Shown in pieces: positions 29,250-40,081 of a stretch of 54,756 nt of DNA. How positions within the stretch are numbered: the first letter of the stretch is position 1; each line of letters opens with the position of its first letter. The translations under genes and the position numbers were made by a program. The stretch comes from Syntrophomonadaceae bacterium (GTDB lineage Bacteria; Bacillota; Syntrophomonadia; Syntrophomonadales; Syntrophomonadaceae). The notes below the pieces were generated by a model. The model was not told where the DNA came from. It searched no databases and worked only from the letters and a program-made list of their open reading frames with translations. Location: the NCBI GenBank assembly GCA_012729495.1, contig JAAYCZ010000021.1, positions 1 through 54,756 of the forward strand. The letters run 5' to 3'.

Positions 29250-29325
29250 GTGCTACCCCTCATTTTTGCAAGGTCAGACCAATAACTGCGGTTAATCGGT
29301 CGTCAACAAGTCAACGGCAAGTTAT

Positions 29326-30198
29326 TTAGCGATAATAGCTGCCGCCCATGCGGGGCTGAGCTTTGCTCTGACTTCGGTTATAAACCTGGTTTAATAAATT
29401 ATCCAGATCTTCATTTTTCTTTAACAAAACTCCCAGGAAGGGCAGTTCCTGCTTGATCTTATTAGGGCTGATACCCCCCACCACCAACGCCTGCAACCAG
29501 TCAATGAGCTCACTGGTACTGGGTTTCTTTTGCATATTGGGGATGTTTCTCAACATATAAAATGTATCCATAGCCTGTTCCAGCAGTTTCTTTTCTACCT
29601 GAGGATGATGTACCCTGATGATCTTTTCCATGGCATCAGGCTCCGGAAAGGCAATATAATGGAAAATACATCTGCGTAAAAAAGCATCAGGTAGTTCTTT
29701 TTCCGCATTGCTGGTGATGATAACAATAGGCCTGGTTTTGGCACTGATCGTTTCCTTGGTTTCGGGGATATAAAAAGTCATCTGGTCAAGTTCCCAAAGC
29801 AGGTCATTGGGAAATTCCAGGTCGGCTTTGTCAATTTCATCGATCAGCAGTACTACCTGTTGTTCCGCTTGAAAGGCTTCGCCCAGTTTGCCCAGCTTTA
29901 TGTACTGCTTAATGTTGGCAACGTCATGTTCTCCAAATTGACTGTCATAAAGGCGCTGGACCGTGTCATAAACGTAAAGTCCCTCCTGGGCTTTGGTCGT
30001 AGACTTGATATTCCAGATAATAAGTTCCTTGGTGAGGGCATCGGCAATACTCTGGGCTAAAACCGTCTTGCCGGTGCCCGGCTCTCCCTTAATCAACAAA
30101 GGTTTGCCCAGAGCGATGGCAATATTGACACTGTTTCTTAAATCATCGGAAACAATATAATCAGCTGAGCCCTTATATATAGCCATATTTTTTGTCAT
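29326..30198 (-). CDS. MoxR-family AAA+ ATPase
   Basis: IKGEPGTGKTVLAQSIA, VVLLIDEIDKADLEFPNDLLWELDQMTFYIPET, ITSNAEKELPDAFLRRCIFHYI. Confidence 0.93.
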   Translation of the reverse strand: MTKNMAIYKGSADYIVSDDLRNSVNIAIALGKPLLIKGEPGTGKTVLAQSIADALTKELIIWNIKSTTKAQEGLYVYDTVQRLYDSQFGEHDVANIKQYIKLGKLGEAFQAEQQVVLLIDEIDKADLEFPNDLLWELDQMTFYIPETKETISAKTRPIVIITSNAEKELPDAFLRRCIFHYIAFPEPDAMEKIIRVHHPQVEKKLLEQAMDTFYMLRNIPNMQKKPSTSELIDWLQALVVGGISPNKIKQELPFLGVLLKKNEDLDNLLNQVYNRSQSKAQPRMGGSYYR

Positions 30199-30274
30199 TT
30201 ATAATTCCTCCAGTCAAATCTTGCGTTAGCTTTATAATAATCAACCTACATAGTAGCAGATGAATAAATTCAAG

Positions 30275-31513
30275 TCAACGCGCCGCATTTTTGCCGGCTA
30301 TATAACCGGTTGAAAAAGCTGCCTGCAGATTATAACCGCCCGTGTATCCGTCAACATCCAGTACTTCACCGGCAAAATAAAGTCCTTTTACCAGTTTGGA
30401 TTCCATGGTTTTGGGATTCACTTCCTTGACGTTGATGCCTCCGGCCGTAACAATGGCCTCGGCGATGGGCCGGGTACCGGTGATCGTAACAGTTAAATTC
30501 TTTAGTATTTCCACTATCTCATGGCGCTCCCCGCGGCTGATCTGGTGACAGGGTTTATCTGGATCAATCCCGCTTAGCTCAATAAAAACCGGAATCATCT
30601 TTTGTGGCAGGAGGTCATTCAAGCCGTTTTTAAACTGCCGGCGGGAATACTTTTCCAGATCACGCAGCAGCCTTTCATCCAACTTTTCCATACTCAGCGC
30701 CGGCTTCAAGTCGATTTTAAGCCTCACCTTTTCCCGCTGATGGTAAATATAAGTGCCGATATCACGGCTCATGGAAAGAATGATCGGTCCGGACAAACCA
30801 AAATGTGTGAATAGTAGTTCCCCGAAATCTTCATTAATTTTTTTACCTGCCGCGGTAAATGATGATGCCGCTACATTTTTAAGGCTTAAACCCTGTAACT
30901 GCTTAACCCAGCTTTCCTCGGTGACCAATGGAACCAAACCGGGCCGGGGTTCAATCAACGTATGCCCGCAGGATTGCGCTAATTTGTAACCATCACCGGT
31001 GGAGCCGGTGCCGGGATAAGAAAGACCGCCGGTGGCTACGATGACTGCATCGGCATTGATAAATCCGCGGCTGCTGTCAGCCCCGATGATTTGCGCTTGA
31101 TTAATGCGCAGGCTTTTGATAGTAACCGAAGTTTGGATTAAAGCTCCGGCTTGCTGAACAAAATGGTGTAGTACATCAACTACATCCTGAGCATTATCAG
31201 AACAAGGGAATATGCGGTTACCTCTTTCAACTTTTGTTTTAAGCCCCTGCTGATTAAAAAATCCAACCAAATCAACATTGGAAAACTCATGCAGAGCACT
31301 GTAAAGGAAGCGTCCATTGCCGGGTATCCCTCTAATCAGGCCGTCTTGATCGACAGCGGCGGTTATATTGCAGCGCCCCTTCCCGGTTATTTTTAGTTTA
31401 CTTCCTACCTGGGGCTTTTTTTCTGCCAGGATCACCTGCGCCCCCATGCCAGCAGCTATTCCGGCAGCCATCATCCCGGCCGGTCCTGCCCCGATTACAA
31501 TTACTCTTTTCAT
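30275..31513 (-). CDS. HI0933/BaiN-like NAD(P)/FAD-dependent oxidoreductase
   Basis: VIVIGAGPAGMMAAGIAA, KLKITGKGRCNITAA, VATGGLSYPGTGSTGDGY, AGEVLDVDGYTGGYNLQAAFSTGY; start at MKRVIVIG. Confidence 0.9.
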   Translation of the reverse strand: MKRVIVIGAGPAGMMAAGIAAGMGAQVILAEKKPQVGSKLKITGKGRCNITAAVDQDGLIRGIPGNGRFLYSALHEFSNVDLVGFFNQQGLKTKVERGNRIFPCSDNAQDVVDVLHHFVQQAGALIQTSVTIKSLRINQAQIIGADSSRGFINADAVIVATGGLSYPGTGSTGDGYKLAQSCGHTLIEPRPGLVPLVTEESWVKQLQGLSLKNVAASSFTAAGKKINEDFGELLFTHFGLSGPIILSMSRDIGTYIYHQREKVRLKIDLKPALSMEKLDERLLRDLEKYSRRQFKNGLNDLLPQKMIPVFIELSGIDPDKPCHQISRGERHEIVEILKNLTVTITGTRPIAEAIVTAGGINVKEVNPKTMESKLVKGLYFAGEVLDVDGYTGGYNLQAAFSTGYIAGKNAAR

Positions 31514-31648
31514 TAACAAGCCTCCATCAGGCAAAATTATTTTAACCTTGTTACGTATGCCGCTTTTATCCCGGCTCATTGTTTATCTGTTCTTAAAATA
31601 GTACAATATATCTGTATTATATGGAAACAGAAAGAGAGGTAAACGGTT

Positions 31649-32209
31649 TTGGAAAAAACGACCCCGGCAAAGGTACCAGTTTTTATATGGGTAGTTATCG
31701 TCGCTTTATTGGCCGGTTTGTACGGATATGCAGCCTATTGGGATCCGGCCCGTCCTGAGAAAACCGTACAGAATTTTTATCAGGCTTATTTCAAAGGTGA
31801 TTATGATACGGTAGCAAGCAATCTGAGTGTTTTCTGGGCGGTACGTTTATTGCCTCAATATGCGGAAATGAATGCGGCTGACTTGCTTGCCAACCGGGCT
31901 GAAATAGAAAAAGAAATCAGTCAGGTAATCGGTGAAGTGGAATCAATGTACACTGCGCCCCCTGATATTACTATAGAAATCATGCGGCCTTATACCCAAG
32001 AAGGTACAACCGGTGCGGTGGTAGTATATAAATTTAAAGATAAATCAGAAGAAATGGGTATGGAAGCTGCCATTTTAATCAGGGAAAAAGGCCGCTTTAG
32101 AATCCTCAACATGACTCCGGTTGATGAGCAAGACCTGCCGCAGATAAAAGCGGTTAATATCAGCGAAATGGACGCAAATTTCAATGAATTGCTAACTTCA
32201 GCCGAATAA
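31649..32209 (+). CDS. Hypothetical single-TM protein with NTF2-like extracellular region
   Basis: TTG start after gagagg; one TM; WDPARPEKTVQNFYQAYFKGDYDTVASNLS pattern typical of NTF2-like folds. Confidence 0.6.
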   Translation: MEKTTPAKVPVFIWVVIVALLAGLYGYAAYWDPARPEKTVQNFYQAYFKGDYDTVASNLSVFWAVRLLPQYAEMNAADLLANRAEIEKEISQVIGEVESMYTAPPDITIEIMRPYTQEGTTGAVVVYKFKDKSEEMGMEAAILIREKGRFRILNMTPVDEQDLPQIKAVNISEMDANFNELLTSAE

Positions 32210-32262
32210 GTATAGTAATCACTAATTAAATTTGGCAAAGATTTAAGCAAATAACATTATCC

Positions 32263-32313
32263 TTATAAGCAGGCCCAGATCACGTTTTAAATGTGATCCG
32301 GGCCTGCTTATAA
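32263..32313. terminator. Long terminator hairpin
   Basis: TTATAAGCAGGCCCaGATCAC ... GTGATCcGGGCCTGCTTATAA followed by TTATTTTATTTT. Confidence 0.8.
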
Positions 32314-32581
32314 TTATTTTATTTTCGGGCTTTAGACAAAAGCTAAATGTAATCTTGGACGATAGTGAAGCACGATGCCATGTGGCATCCAGTGCCAAAG
32401 CGATGAAGGCAAGCGCAGCCTGAGCGTCGCCGGATCTAAGCACTTACGAAACTCCCCGTAAGGGACTGCTGATACACCCTATCGGGTATAATTAATGTGG
32501 CTTCGTTAGCGCTCAGAGTGATAGTAATATATGATTTTTTGAATTATGCAAAACTCTTACGTATAATTTTAAAGAAGCATT

Positions 32582-34093
32582 TTACTGAATGACCAATGTT
32601 TTTAACTGTTCAGACGCATCGGCCAACTCACGCGCCATTTCTACAATGGACGTAACCGATCCGGTCTGCTGCTTTGACAGCCCTGCAATCTCCTGAATAC
32701 TGGCGGCAGATTCCTGATTGGCGGCGGCTACATTGTCCATATTCCTCACCATTTCATCGGTTGAACTCAATATTTCCTCCAGCACTGCAGATACCTCCTG
32801 AATTGCAGCCATCATACTGTGAGCACCTTGTTCGATGTGGTTAAACATATTGCGGGTCATGTTGACGGCTACTCCCTGTTGGTTATAAATCTGGTTGGAG
32901 CGATCAATCTCTTTCACGGTTGCATCTATACCTTGCTGTATTTCCGCAATCAGTCGGGCAATGTCACGGGCAGCCTGGGCTGAATCCTCAGCCAGCTTTC
33001 TGACTTCTTCGGCCACAACCGCAAACCCTCTACCGGCTTCACCGGCCCGGGCTGCTTCAATCGCGGCATTTAATGAAAGCAGATTGGTTTGATTGGCAAT
33101 CGCGGTTATTAATTCCACAATGTTTTCAATTTTGTTTGATTTATCTCCCAGTATATGTACCGCCTGGCTAACTGCTTGCTGGGCTTCCTGACTTTCCTCC
33201 ATCATTTCATTTTGTTCACGCATGGCATTGATGCCCTCGTCTACAATTTCCCCAAAACTTGCGGTCTGATTGCTGACCACTTGCAAGTTGTTGCCTGCAT
33301 TTTCCAGCGCCATTGAAATCTGCCGGTTCACTTCAGCTGTTTTAGTCGTAAAAGCAGCACTGTCAGTCGATGCCTCAGCCAGACTTGATACGCTTTGATT
33401 TACTTGCCGGGCGGATTGTCCTGTCTGGGTTGTATAGGCCAGCAGCGTTGCAGAAGAAAGGGCCAGCATGTCAGCCTGGGCCGCTACTCCGGTTACTATG
33501 GTCTGCAGCTTTTCATTTAAATCTGTGGCTTGCATTTCTTTTTCAATTGAACTTTGCAAAAGCTTTACAACTACCGAAGCAATAAATCCGGAAATGATGC
33601 CGAAGAAGATAAAAGTGGCATAACGAACTGCCAGGGTAAGGGTTAAGTTTTTAGTATAAATGATTTCAGGCGCGATGATGACCAGCAGCGTATGCAATAC
33701 CAGGGTGAGAATGGTAGCATAAATCGACAGGCCCATATCCAGATAAAGCAGGCTGAGTCCCATAATAAGATAAAAATCGGCAAATACTTCCGGGGCCCCG
33801 CTCATTGCATAATCAAAACATAAAATACATATACCGAACATGGTTACAGTAATATATTTGACCCAGTCCCGTCCGGGAAAATATTTTATCACGGCATAGG
33901 TCAGGGCAATGGCAAAAGCAATAATTGCCATTTCTATCCCTATTAACTGCAGGGTAAGTTTGGATGAACCTTTGCCGCTGAAGAAGAGAGATAAAGATAC
34001 GGCATTGGCCAGAATAAAAATGATAATGGTGGAAATAACCATCAAGCGGTGGCTATGCTGCATATGGCTTGCTTTTACATTGTTTACCTGCAT
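32582..34093 (-). CDS. Methyl-accepting chemotaxis protein with polytopic N-terminal membrane domain
   Basis: Signalling hairpin [47 protein letters not shown]; about 6 N-terminal TM segments. Confidence 0.92.
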   Translation of the reverse strand: MQVNNVKASHMQHSHRLMVISTIIIFILANAVSLSLFFSGKGSSKLTLQLIGIEMAIIAFAIALTYAVIKYFPGRDWVKYITVTMFGICILCFDYAMSGAPEVFADFYLIMGLSLLYLDMGLSIYATILTLVLHTLLVIIAPEIIYTKNLTLTLAVRYATFIFFGIISGFIASVVVKLLQSSIEKEMQATDLNEKLQTIVTGVAAQADMLALSSATLLAYTTQTGQSARQVNQSVSSLAEASTDSAAFTTKTAEVNRQISMALENAGNNLQVVSNQTASFGEIVDEGINAMREQNEMMEESQEAQQAVSQAVHILGDKSNKIENIVELITAIANQTNLLSLNAAIEAARAGEAGRGFAVVAEEVRKLAEDSAQAARDIARLIAEIQQGIDATVKEIDRSNQIYNQQGVAVNMTRNMFNHIEQGAHSMMAAIQEVSAVLEEILSSTDEMVRNMDNVAAANQESAASIQEIAGLSKQQTGSVTSIVEMARELADASEQLKTLVIQ

Positions 34094-34193
34094 TCATCAT
34101 TCCTCCCCAAACAGGCCAAACCCAAGGCAAAAAATTCCCAATAATTATTAATTGTACAAAAAGATTCTAATTCCTGCCTGGCTAAATAATTAT

Positions 34194-35198
34194 TTATTTA
34201 TTCTGCAGATAAGATCCGCTCGCAATAACGCTGTCCGGGCTTACATAAACGCTCTCTCCAATCATGCAAACCGACCCTATAACTGAATCTTTTATAATCG
34301 TATTCTGTCCCACTACGGTATCATTCCAGATAACAGAATTCTCTATCCTGGCTCCTGCTCCAATCTTACACCCGGGACCTATAACTACCTGCCCTTTTAT
34401 GGCCACATCACGCCCCAAACTCGCGCCCTCACCGAGCAGCAATGAACTTTGCTTATCCACACTCCACAACTCGCCGGTATAGGGAACCTTGACCTGGCCG
34501 CAAATAACATCCGCATTGGCCTGACGATAGGTTTTTATAGTGCCCACATCACACCAGTATTCGCCGATGGATACTCCGTAGAAGGGCGCTGCAATCTTGA
34601 CCAGATAGGGAAAAAGCTGTTTGCCAAAATCATAGAATTCATTTTTGGGTATCAATTTAAAAATTTCCGGTTCAAAAATATAAATACCGGTATTGGCAGT
34701 TCGGCTTAACGCTTCCTGGGGGCGGGGTTTCTCCTGAAATTGAACGACTCTGCCATCATTGTCAGTCACCACCACGCCGAATTGCTCTACGTCTTCCACC
34801 GGTTTTAACGCTATTGTCGCCAAAGCGCCGCGGCGTTGATGTTCCGCCAATAATTTACCCAGATCGATGTCGGTCAGCGCATCACCGCTGATGACCACGA
34901 ATGTATCATCCAGAAACCAATCACATTTCCTAACGCCTCCCGCAGTTCCCATCAGTTGCTCTTCCGGTGAATAAACCAGATTTACCCCCCGGGATCCGCC
35001 CTCAGCAAAATAATTCCTGATTACATCCCCATGATAATGAAGATTGGCAATAATTTCCCTGATTCCATGCTGGTTTAATAGCTGCACTGTATTCTCCATC
35101 AGCGGCCGGTTGGCAACCGGAATCATAGGTTTGGGAATATCAGACGTCATCGGCATCAGCCTTGATCCTACTCCCGCGGCCATTATCATTGCTTTCAT
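34194..35198 (-). CDS. Sugar-phosphate nucleotidyltransferase with left-handed beta-helix C-terminus
   Basis: MKAMIMAAGVGSRLMPMTSDIPKPMIPVANRPLMENTVQLL; hexapeptide C-terminus. Confidence 0.9.
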   Translation of the reverse strand: MKAMIMAAGVGSRLMPMTSDIPKPMIPVANRPLMENTVQLLNQHGIREIIANLHYHGDVIRNYFAEGGSRGVNLVYSPEEQLMGTAGGVRKCDWFLDDTFVVISGDALTDIDLGKLLAEHQRRGALATIALKPVEDVEQFGVVVTDNDGRVVQFQEKPRPQEALSRTANTGIYIFEPEIFKLIPKNEFYDFGKQLFPYLVKIAAPFYGVSIGEYWCDVGTIKTYRQANADVICGQVKVPYTGELWSVDKQSSLLLGEGASLGRDVAIKGQVVIGPGCKIGAGARIENSVIWNDTVVGQNTIIKDSVIGSVCMIGESVYVSPDSVIASGSYLQNK

Positions 35199-35590
35199 TG
35201 TAATCCTCCCCAATTATCACCCTATAATATTTATTCGACCCATCTATATATTATAAAAAACCAGACTGTATTTAGCCATCAGCGGTTTAATACAATTAGC
35301 TCGACTTATGTCGAAAACAGTTATCGCTGACGAAATAATAAGGCTGAAAGCAGGTGGCTTATCAACGAAGAAGTAAGCAATGAACCAGGATTTCATAATA
35401 GACCCGGACTACTGCCCTGGGCAAGGCTATTAATTTTGTAATACTAACAGCTCAGCTTTGACACTTCCCTGTAACCCACCTATTACTAACCCGGAAACCA
35501 GATTTTTCGATTGTATACTATACTTTTTTTATGGCAACGAAACTTTTCGGTGGTTTGATTTGTGTTAATTAGTAGAGAGGAGGGTTGGTA

Positions 35591-36085
35591 TTGATAGCTA
35601 CTGAAGAAAAACAAATTGAGTCCGTCTTGCAAAAGTACTCTAAAATGGTGTATCGGTTAGCCTATGTACGGACTAAAAACAGAGCTGATGCAGAGGATTT
35701 ACTGCAAGAGGTATTCCTACGATTTCTAAAAAGCAATATACAATTTAACGACGATGAACATTGTAAAGCGTGGCTAATAAGAACCACCATAAATTATAGC
35801 AAAAATTTACTAACTTCTGCCTGGTTTCGAAAAACAGTTTTTCAGGAAGATGGCCTGGAGAACTATGCAAACGTTGCGGAAAAGGGTAAAAGCGATATTT
35901 TTTATGCTGTATTAGAATTACCCGCAAAATACCGTGTGATAGTGCATTTATATTATTATGAAGATTTATCTGTTGCTGAAATCAGTACTATGCTTAATCG
36001 GAAAGAATCAACGGTTAAAACCCAATTATATCGGGCCCGGGAACTACTTAAGAAAAAACTGAAAGGAGATTATGGTTATGTTTAG
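35591..36085 (+). CDS. ECF-type RNA polymerase sigma factor
   Basis: MVYRLAYVRTKNRADAEDLLQEVFLRFLKS (sigma2), LPAKYRVIVHLYYYEDLSVAEISTMLNRKESTVKTQLYRARELLKKKL (sigma4); GGAGG-TTG. Confidence 0.9.
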   Translation: MIATEEKQIESVLQKYSKMVYRLAYVRTKNRADAEDLLQEVFLRFLKSNIQFNDDEHCKAWLIRTTINYSKNLLTSAWFRKTVFQEDGLENYANVAEKGKSDIFYAVLELPAKYRVIVHLYYYEDLSVAEISTMLNRKESTVKTQLYRARELLKKKLKGDYGYV

Positions 36086-37058
36086 AAAACAGTATAAAGA
36101 GGATTTTGATTCTATTACTCCCAATGATGAGTTTATAAACAATTTGTCTAAAAAATTGGTCGATAGTTCACCAGTAAATAGACCTGGAATCAGAAAACAA
36201 CTAGTTGCAGGTGTAGTTATAGCTGCAGTAGCAGTATGCTTTTTAATGGGTGGCAGTATGATTAGCCAATACCTTAACGCTCCCAGCTTTACTCTAGTTG
36301 CTTATGCGGATGATAATAGTAAGGCCAAAGTAAGTATTGATGAGAATATCCAGGTAAAATTGCCTTTTGGAAAGATATCCAGAGGTAAAAAGCATTGTTA
36401 TATTGATGAAACCGGAAAAACGGTACATGGCTATGATAGCGGTTTTGAACATGGCAACATTTCCGTAGAAGGCAAAAACATTTCCTCCGTTACTTATAAC
36501 TGCGAGAAGGGGGAGCTTTATTACCATGATTCGGTTATGGAAAAACAAATGGAGAAGGATGGTAAAATTAAGGTATGTGAGTTCACCGCTCCGGTAGCAA
36601 TGGTTACCTATAAGGAAGGGGAAGCTAATTCTTTTGAGAGACTGTGGAACGAAGGCTACTTTGATAATATCAAAAACGAATATTTTAAAAACAAAAGCAC
36701 AAATCTTTCTGACTATAGAGTACAGTTTGGGCAAACCGGGGAGCAAATGAAAAAGGGCTTATGGAGAATCGAAATATACTATAAATTTAAAAATGGCTAT
36801 CCTTTCATACAGCGCGGGAAAGAGGTTACTGCAACCTATTTTGAGGAACGTGGCAGCAGGTCTTTAGAAGCAGGATGGAGTCCATGGTATGCACTTGATA
36901 TGGTATCGGAATATAAACCAATTAATTTTGCCGACTTGCCGTCAGATACAATTACCGTTACAGTGCATTTTACCAATGGTAAAACGGCCACCCGGCAATT
37001 AAACCTCTCATTTGATTGTTACGGTAACTTAATTGCTGAGTGTCGCGATAACCAATAA
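36072..37058 (+). CDS. Probable membrane anti-sigma factor
   Basis: Overlaps the ECF sigma 3' end; short cytosolic N-terminus, one TM, large extracytoplasmic domain. Confidence 0.65.
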   Translation: MVMFRKQYKEDFDSITPNDEFINNLSKKLVDSSPVNRPGIRKQLVAGVVIAAVAVCFLMGGSMISQYLNAPSFTLVAYADDNSKAKVSIDENIQVKLPFGKISRGKKHCYIDETGKTVHGYDSGFEHGNISVEGKNISSVTYNCEKGELYYHDSVMEKQMEKDGKIKVCEFTAPVAMVTYKEGEANSFERLWNEGYFDNIKNEYFKNKSTNLSDYRVQFGQTGEQMKKGLWRIEIYYKFKNGYPFIQRGKEVTATYFEERGSRSLEAGWSPWYALDMVSEYKPINFADLPSDTITVTVHFTNGKTATRQLNLSFDCYGNLIAECRDNQ

Positions 37059-37148
37059 ATCATTTTCCAGCAGCAGTATTTTCATCCATATCGCCTTTAT
37101 CACCAAGTAGTTTTAAACCGGATTGGCGGATAAACTTTTTAGCCCAAT

Positions 37149-37184
37149 AAAAAAGCCGATTCCAGGGCGGATTATGGAATCGGC
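37149..37184 (-). terminator. Terminator of the ilv-leu-cimA operon
   Basis: Minus strand GCCGATTCC...GGAATCGGC-TTTTTT. Confidence 0.85.
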
Positions 37185-37290
37185 ATATGCTTTCTGGCCG
37201 TTAAAAATCCTTTGTTAAGCATTTTGTACTACGCAGCATCTCTTACCTTTGGTAATCAGAAGAATACTTTATAAAAGAATTTATCGTAAA

Positions 37291-38877
37291 CTAATTGTTA
37301 TCGGGCATTGCTGTCAGCTGTTTTTTCATCATCAAATAATTGATGCTGTCCACCAGCGCCTGCCAGGAAGCTTCAATAATGTTTTCAGAAACTCCGACCG
37401 TGCTCCATTTATCATATTGATTGGCGGATTCAATCAATACTCTGACTTTAGCGGCCGTACCGTCATTGCCGTTTAGAACCCTAACCTTGTAATCCCGCAA
37501 GTGCATTGCATTGATTTCCGGATAGGCTGTATTAAGCGCCTTGCGCAGCGAATTATCCAATGCATTGACCGGTCCGTCGCCCTCGGCAGCGGTATGGATA
37601 ATTTCATCCCCGATGCTTAATTTAACGATGGCTTCAGATACGATTTCTCCCGCTTCGTTCTTCTCCATAATGATTTTTAAATTCTTGAGCTGATAAAATT
37701 CCTTATATTGGCCAAATGCTTTGCGCAGCAGCAGTTCCAGGGAAGCATCCGCGCCTTCAAACTGAAACCCTTCGTTCTCCAATTCCTTGATCTGTTTGAT
37801 GACTTTACGGGTTTCGGCATTATAGCTGTTCACATCAAGATTTAATTCCCTGGCTTTGTAGAGCAGGTTGGACAGGCCCGACAGTTCCGAAACCAGAACC
37901 CGGCGATGATTGCCTACTTCTTCGGGATCAATATGTTCATAGGTTAAGGAATCCTTCAGCAAGGCATTAACATGAATGCCTCCCTTGTGAGCAAATGCTC
38001 CGTGACCTACAAAAGGCTGACTGTTGCTGCTGGGCATATTGGCTACTTCAGCAATGTAGTGGGAAACTTCGGTCAGACGTTTCAGTCTTCCTGGGGGCAG
38101 GCATTTTTTACCCATTTTCAGTTCCAGATTGGGAATAATGGAAGTCAGGTCAGCATTGCCGCACCGTTCACCATAGCTGTTAATCGTTCCCTGTACCTGT
38201 ACACAGCCTTGTTGGACTGCTATCAGTGAGCTGCTTACCGCACAGGCGGAATCATTGTGGGTATGGATCCCCAGCGGTTTGTCCACTTTTTGCTTTACCT
38301 GGTCAATGATCGCGGAAACTTCCCAAGGCAGGCTGCCGCCATTGGTGTCACACAAAATCACACATTCAGCCCCGGCCTGCGCTGCCGTTTCCAATACCTG
38401 CAGTGCATATTCGGGATTATTTTTATAGCCGTCAAAAAAATGCTCGGCATCAAAAAATACCTGCAAACCGTTTTCTTTTAAAAATACGATCGTATCCCGG
38501 ATCATGGCCAGGTTTTCTTCCAGCGTAGTCTCCAGTGCACGAAGGACATGAAAATCCCAGGCCTTGCCGAAAATCGTGGCGACTTTTACCCCGGATTCCA
38601 GCAAAGCCTTGATATTGCTGTCCTGTTTTACATTGATCCCGGCTTTGCGGGTAGAACTAAAGGCCGCCAGTTGAGCGTTTTCCCAGTTGTAGTCCCGCAT
38701 CACCTGAAAGAATTCCAGATCCTTGGGATTGCTGCCCGGCCAGCCGCCCTCGATGTATGAAATACCTAGATAATCAAGCTTGCGGGCAATTTTGATTTTA
38801 TCATCCAGGGAAAAGGAAATGCCCTCTCCCTGTGATCCGTCTCTGAGAGTCGTATCATATATTTTAACGTCTAACAT
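37291..38877 (-). CDS. cimA: Citramalate synthase
   Basis: KIYDTTLRDGSQGEGISFSLDDKIKIARKLDYLGISYIEGGWPGSNPKD; TIGR00977-like. Confidence 0.93.
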   Translation of the reverse strand: MLDVKIYDTTLRDGSQGEGISFSLDDKIKIARKLDYLGISYIEGGWPGSNPKDLEFFQVMRDYNWENAQLAAFSSTRKAGINVKQDSNIKALLESGVKVATIFGKAWDFHVLRALETTLEENLAMIRDTIVFLKENGLQVFFDAEHFFDGYKNNPEYALQVLETAAQAGAECVILCDTNGGSLPWEVSAIIDQVKQKVDKPLGIHTHNDSACAVSSSLIAVQQGCVQVQGTINSYGERCGNADLTSIIPNLELKMGKKCLPPGRLKRLTEVSHYIAEVANMPSSNSQPFVGHGAFAHKGGIHVNALLKDSLTYEHIDPEEVGNHRRVLVSELSGLSNLLYKARELNLDVNSYNAETRKVIKQIKELENEGFQFEGADASLELLLRKAFGQYKEFYQLKNLKIIMEKNEAGEIVSEAIVKLSIGDEIIHTAAEGDGPVNALDNSLRKALNTAYPEINAMHLRDYKVRVLNGNDGTAAKVRVLIESANQYDKWSTVGVSENIIEASWQALVDSINYLMMKKQLTAMPDNN

Positions 38878-38961
38878 TGTATTCCCAACTAAATATCCTC
38901 CCTGACAAGGCGTCAGCCTGTTATTAAATATCTGACCGATTCCGTCTATTGCAACGTCCGC

Positions 38962-40035
38962 TTACAAGCTCTTGATCTGGCTGACAACCAGATCTCCCAT
39001 CTCAGCTGTACCAGCCAGCCGGCAGCCTTCCTCGATCAGATCCGGGGTGCGGTAACCATTTTCGATTACCCGGCTGACCGCAGTTTCTATTGCTCTAGCC
39101 TCTTTCTCCAGATTAAGAGAATATCGCAGCAACATCGCCGCAGATAATATCGTCGCCAGCGGGTTGGCTTTATTCTGTCCGGCGATATCCGGAGCACTGC
39201 CATGCGAAGGTTCATACAGGCCAACTTCTCCGCCAATCGAAGCACTGGGCAGCATACCGATGGAACCGGTCAGCATGGATGCTTCATCGGTCAGAATATC
39301 ACCAAACATGTTCTCAGTTACGATAACGTCAAATTGTTTGGGATTACGAATCAATTGCATGGCACAATTGTCAACATACATATGGGATGTTTCTACATCG
39401 GGATATTCCTTGGCCAGTTCGGTTACGGTTTCCCGCCATAGCCGCGAAGTTTCAATCACATTGGCTTTATCGACCGAACACAATTTATGGTTGCGCTTGC
39501 GGGCAACTTCATAGGCATAGCGTACAATACGTTCAATTTCATAAGTGGAATAACTGAGGATATCAGTGGCTTTGACACCCCCGTCGATCTTTTCCCTGTT
39601 CTTCTCGCCGAAATAAAGTCCTCCGGTCAATTCACGGATAACGATCAGATCAACTCCGGCAATGACCTCTTCTTTCAGAGTCGAGGCATGGGTTAGACCA
39701 GGGAATAAAAAACAAGGACGCAAATTGGCATAAAGCCCCAGTTCCTTACGCAAAGGTAGCAGCGCTCCCACTTCCGGACGCAGATGTACCGGCAGCTGTT
39801 CCCATTTGGGACCGCCAATGGCACCAAGCAGTACGGCATCAGACTGTTTGCATATCTGTAAAGTTTCTGCAGGCAGGGGATGACCGACCGCATCATACGC
39901 TGCACCGCCCACCAGGGCTTCGGTAAACTCGAACTGATGGTTATACTTTTCTCCCACCGCCTGCAGGGCTTTTATGGCTTCGGGGACTATTTCCACACCT
40001 ATTCCGTCGCCGGGCAGAACCGCAATTTTATACAT
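38962..40035 (-). CDS. leuB: 3-isopropylmalate dehydrogenase
   Basis: [52 protein letters not shown]. Confidence 0.97.
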   Translation of the reverse strand: MYKIAVLPGDGIGVEIVPEAIKALQAVGEKYNHQFEFTEALVGGAAYDAVGHPLPAETLQICKQSDAVLLGAIGGPKWEQLPVHLRPEVGALLPLRKELGLYANLRPCFLFPGLTHASTLKEEVIAGVDLIVIRELTGGLYFGEKNREKIDGGVKATDILSYSTYEIERIVRYAYEVARKRNHKLCSVDKANVIETSRLWRETVTELAKEYPDVETSHMYVDNCAMQLIRNPKQFDVIVTENMFGDILTDEASMLTGSIGMLPSASIGGEVGLYEPSHGSAPDIAGQNKANPLATILSAAMLLRYSLNLEKEARAIETAVSRVIENGYRTPDLIEEGCRLAGTAEMGDLVVSQIKSL

Positions 40036-40081
40036 AGAATTTTTTCTCCTTCCAAGGCTTAATATTGAAAATAAACCTGCT

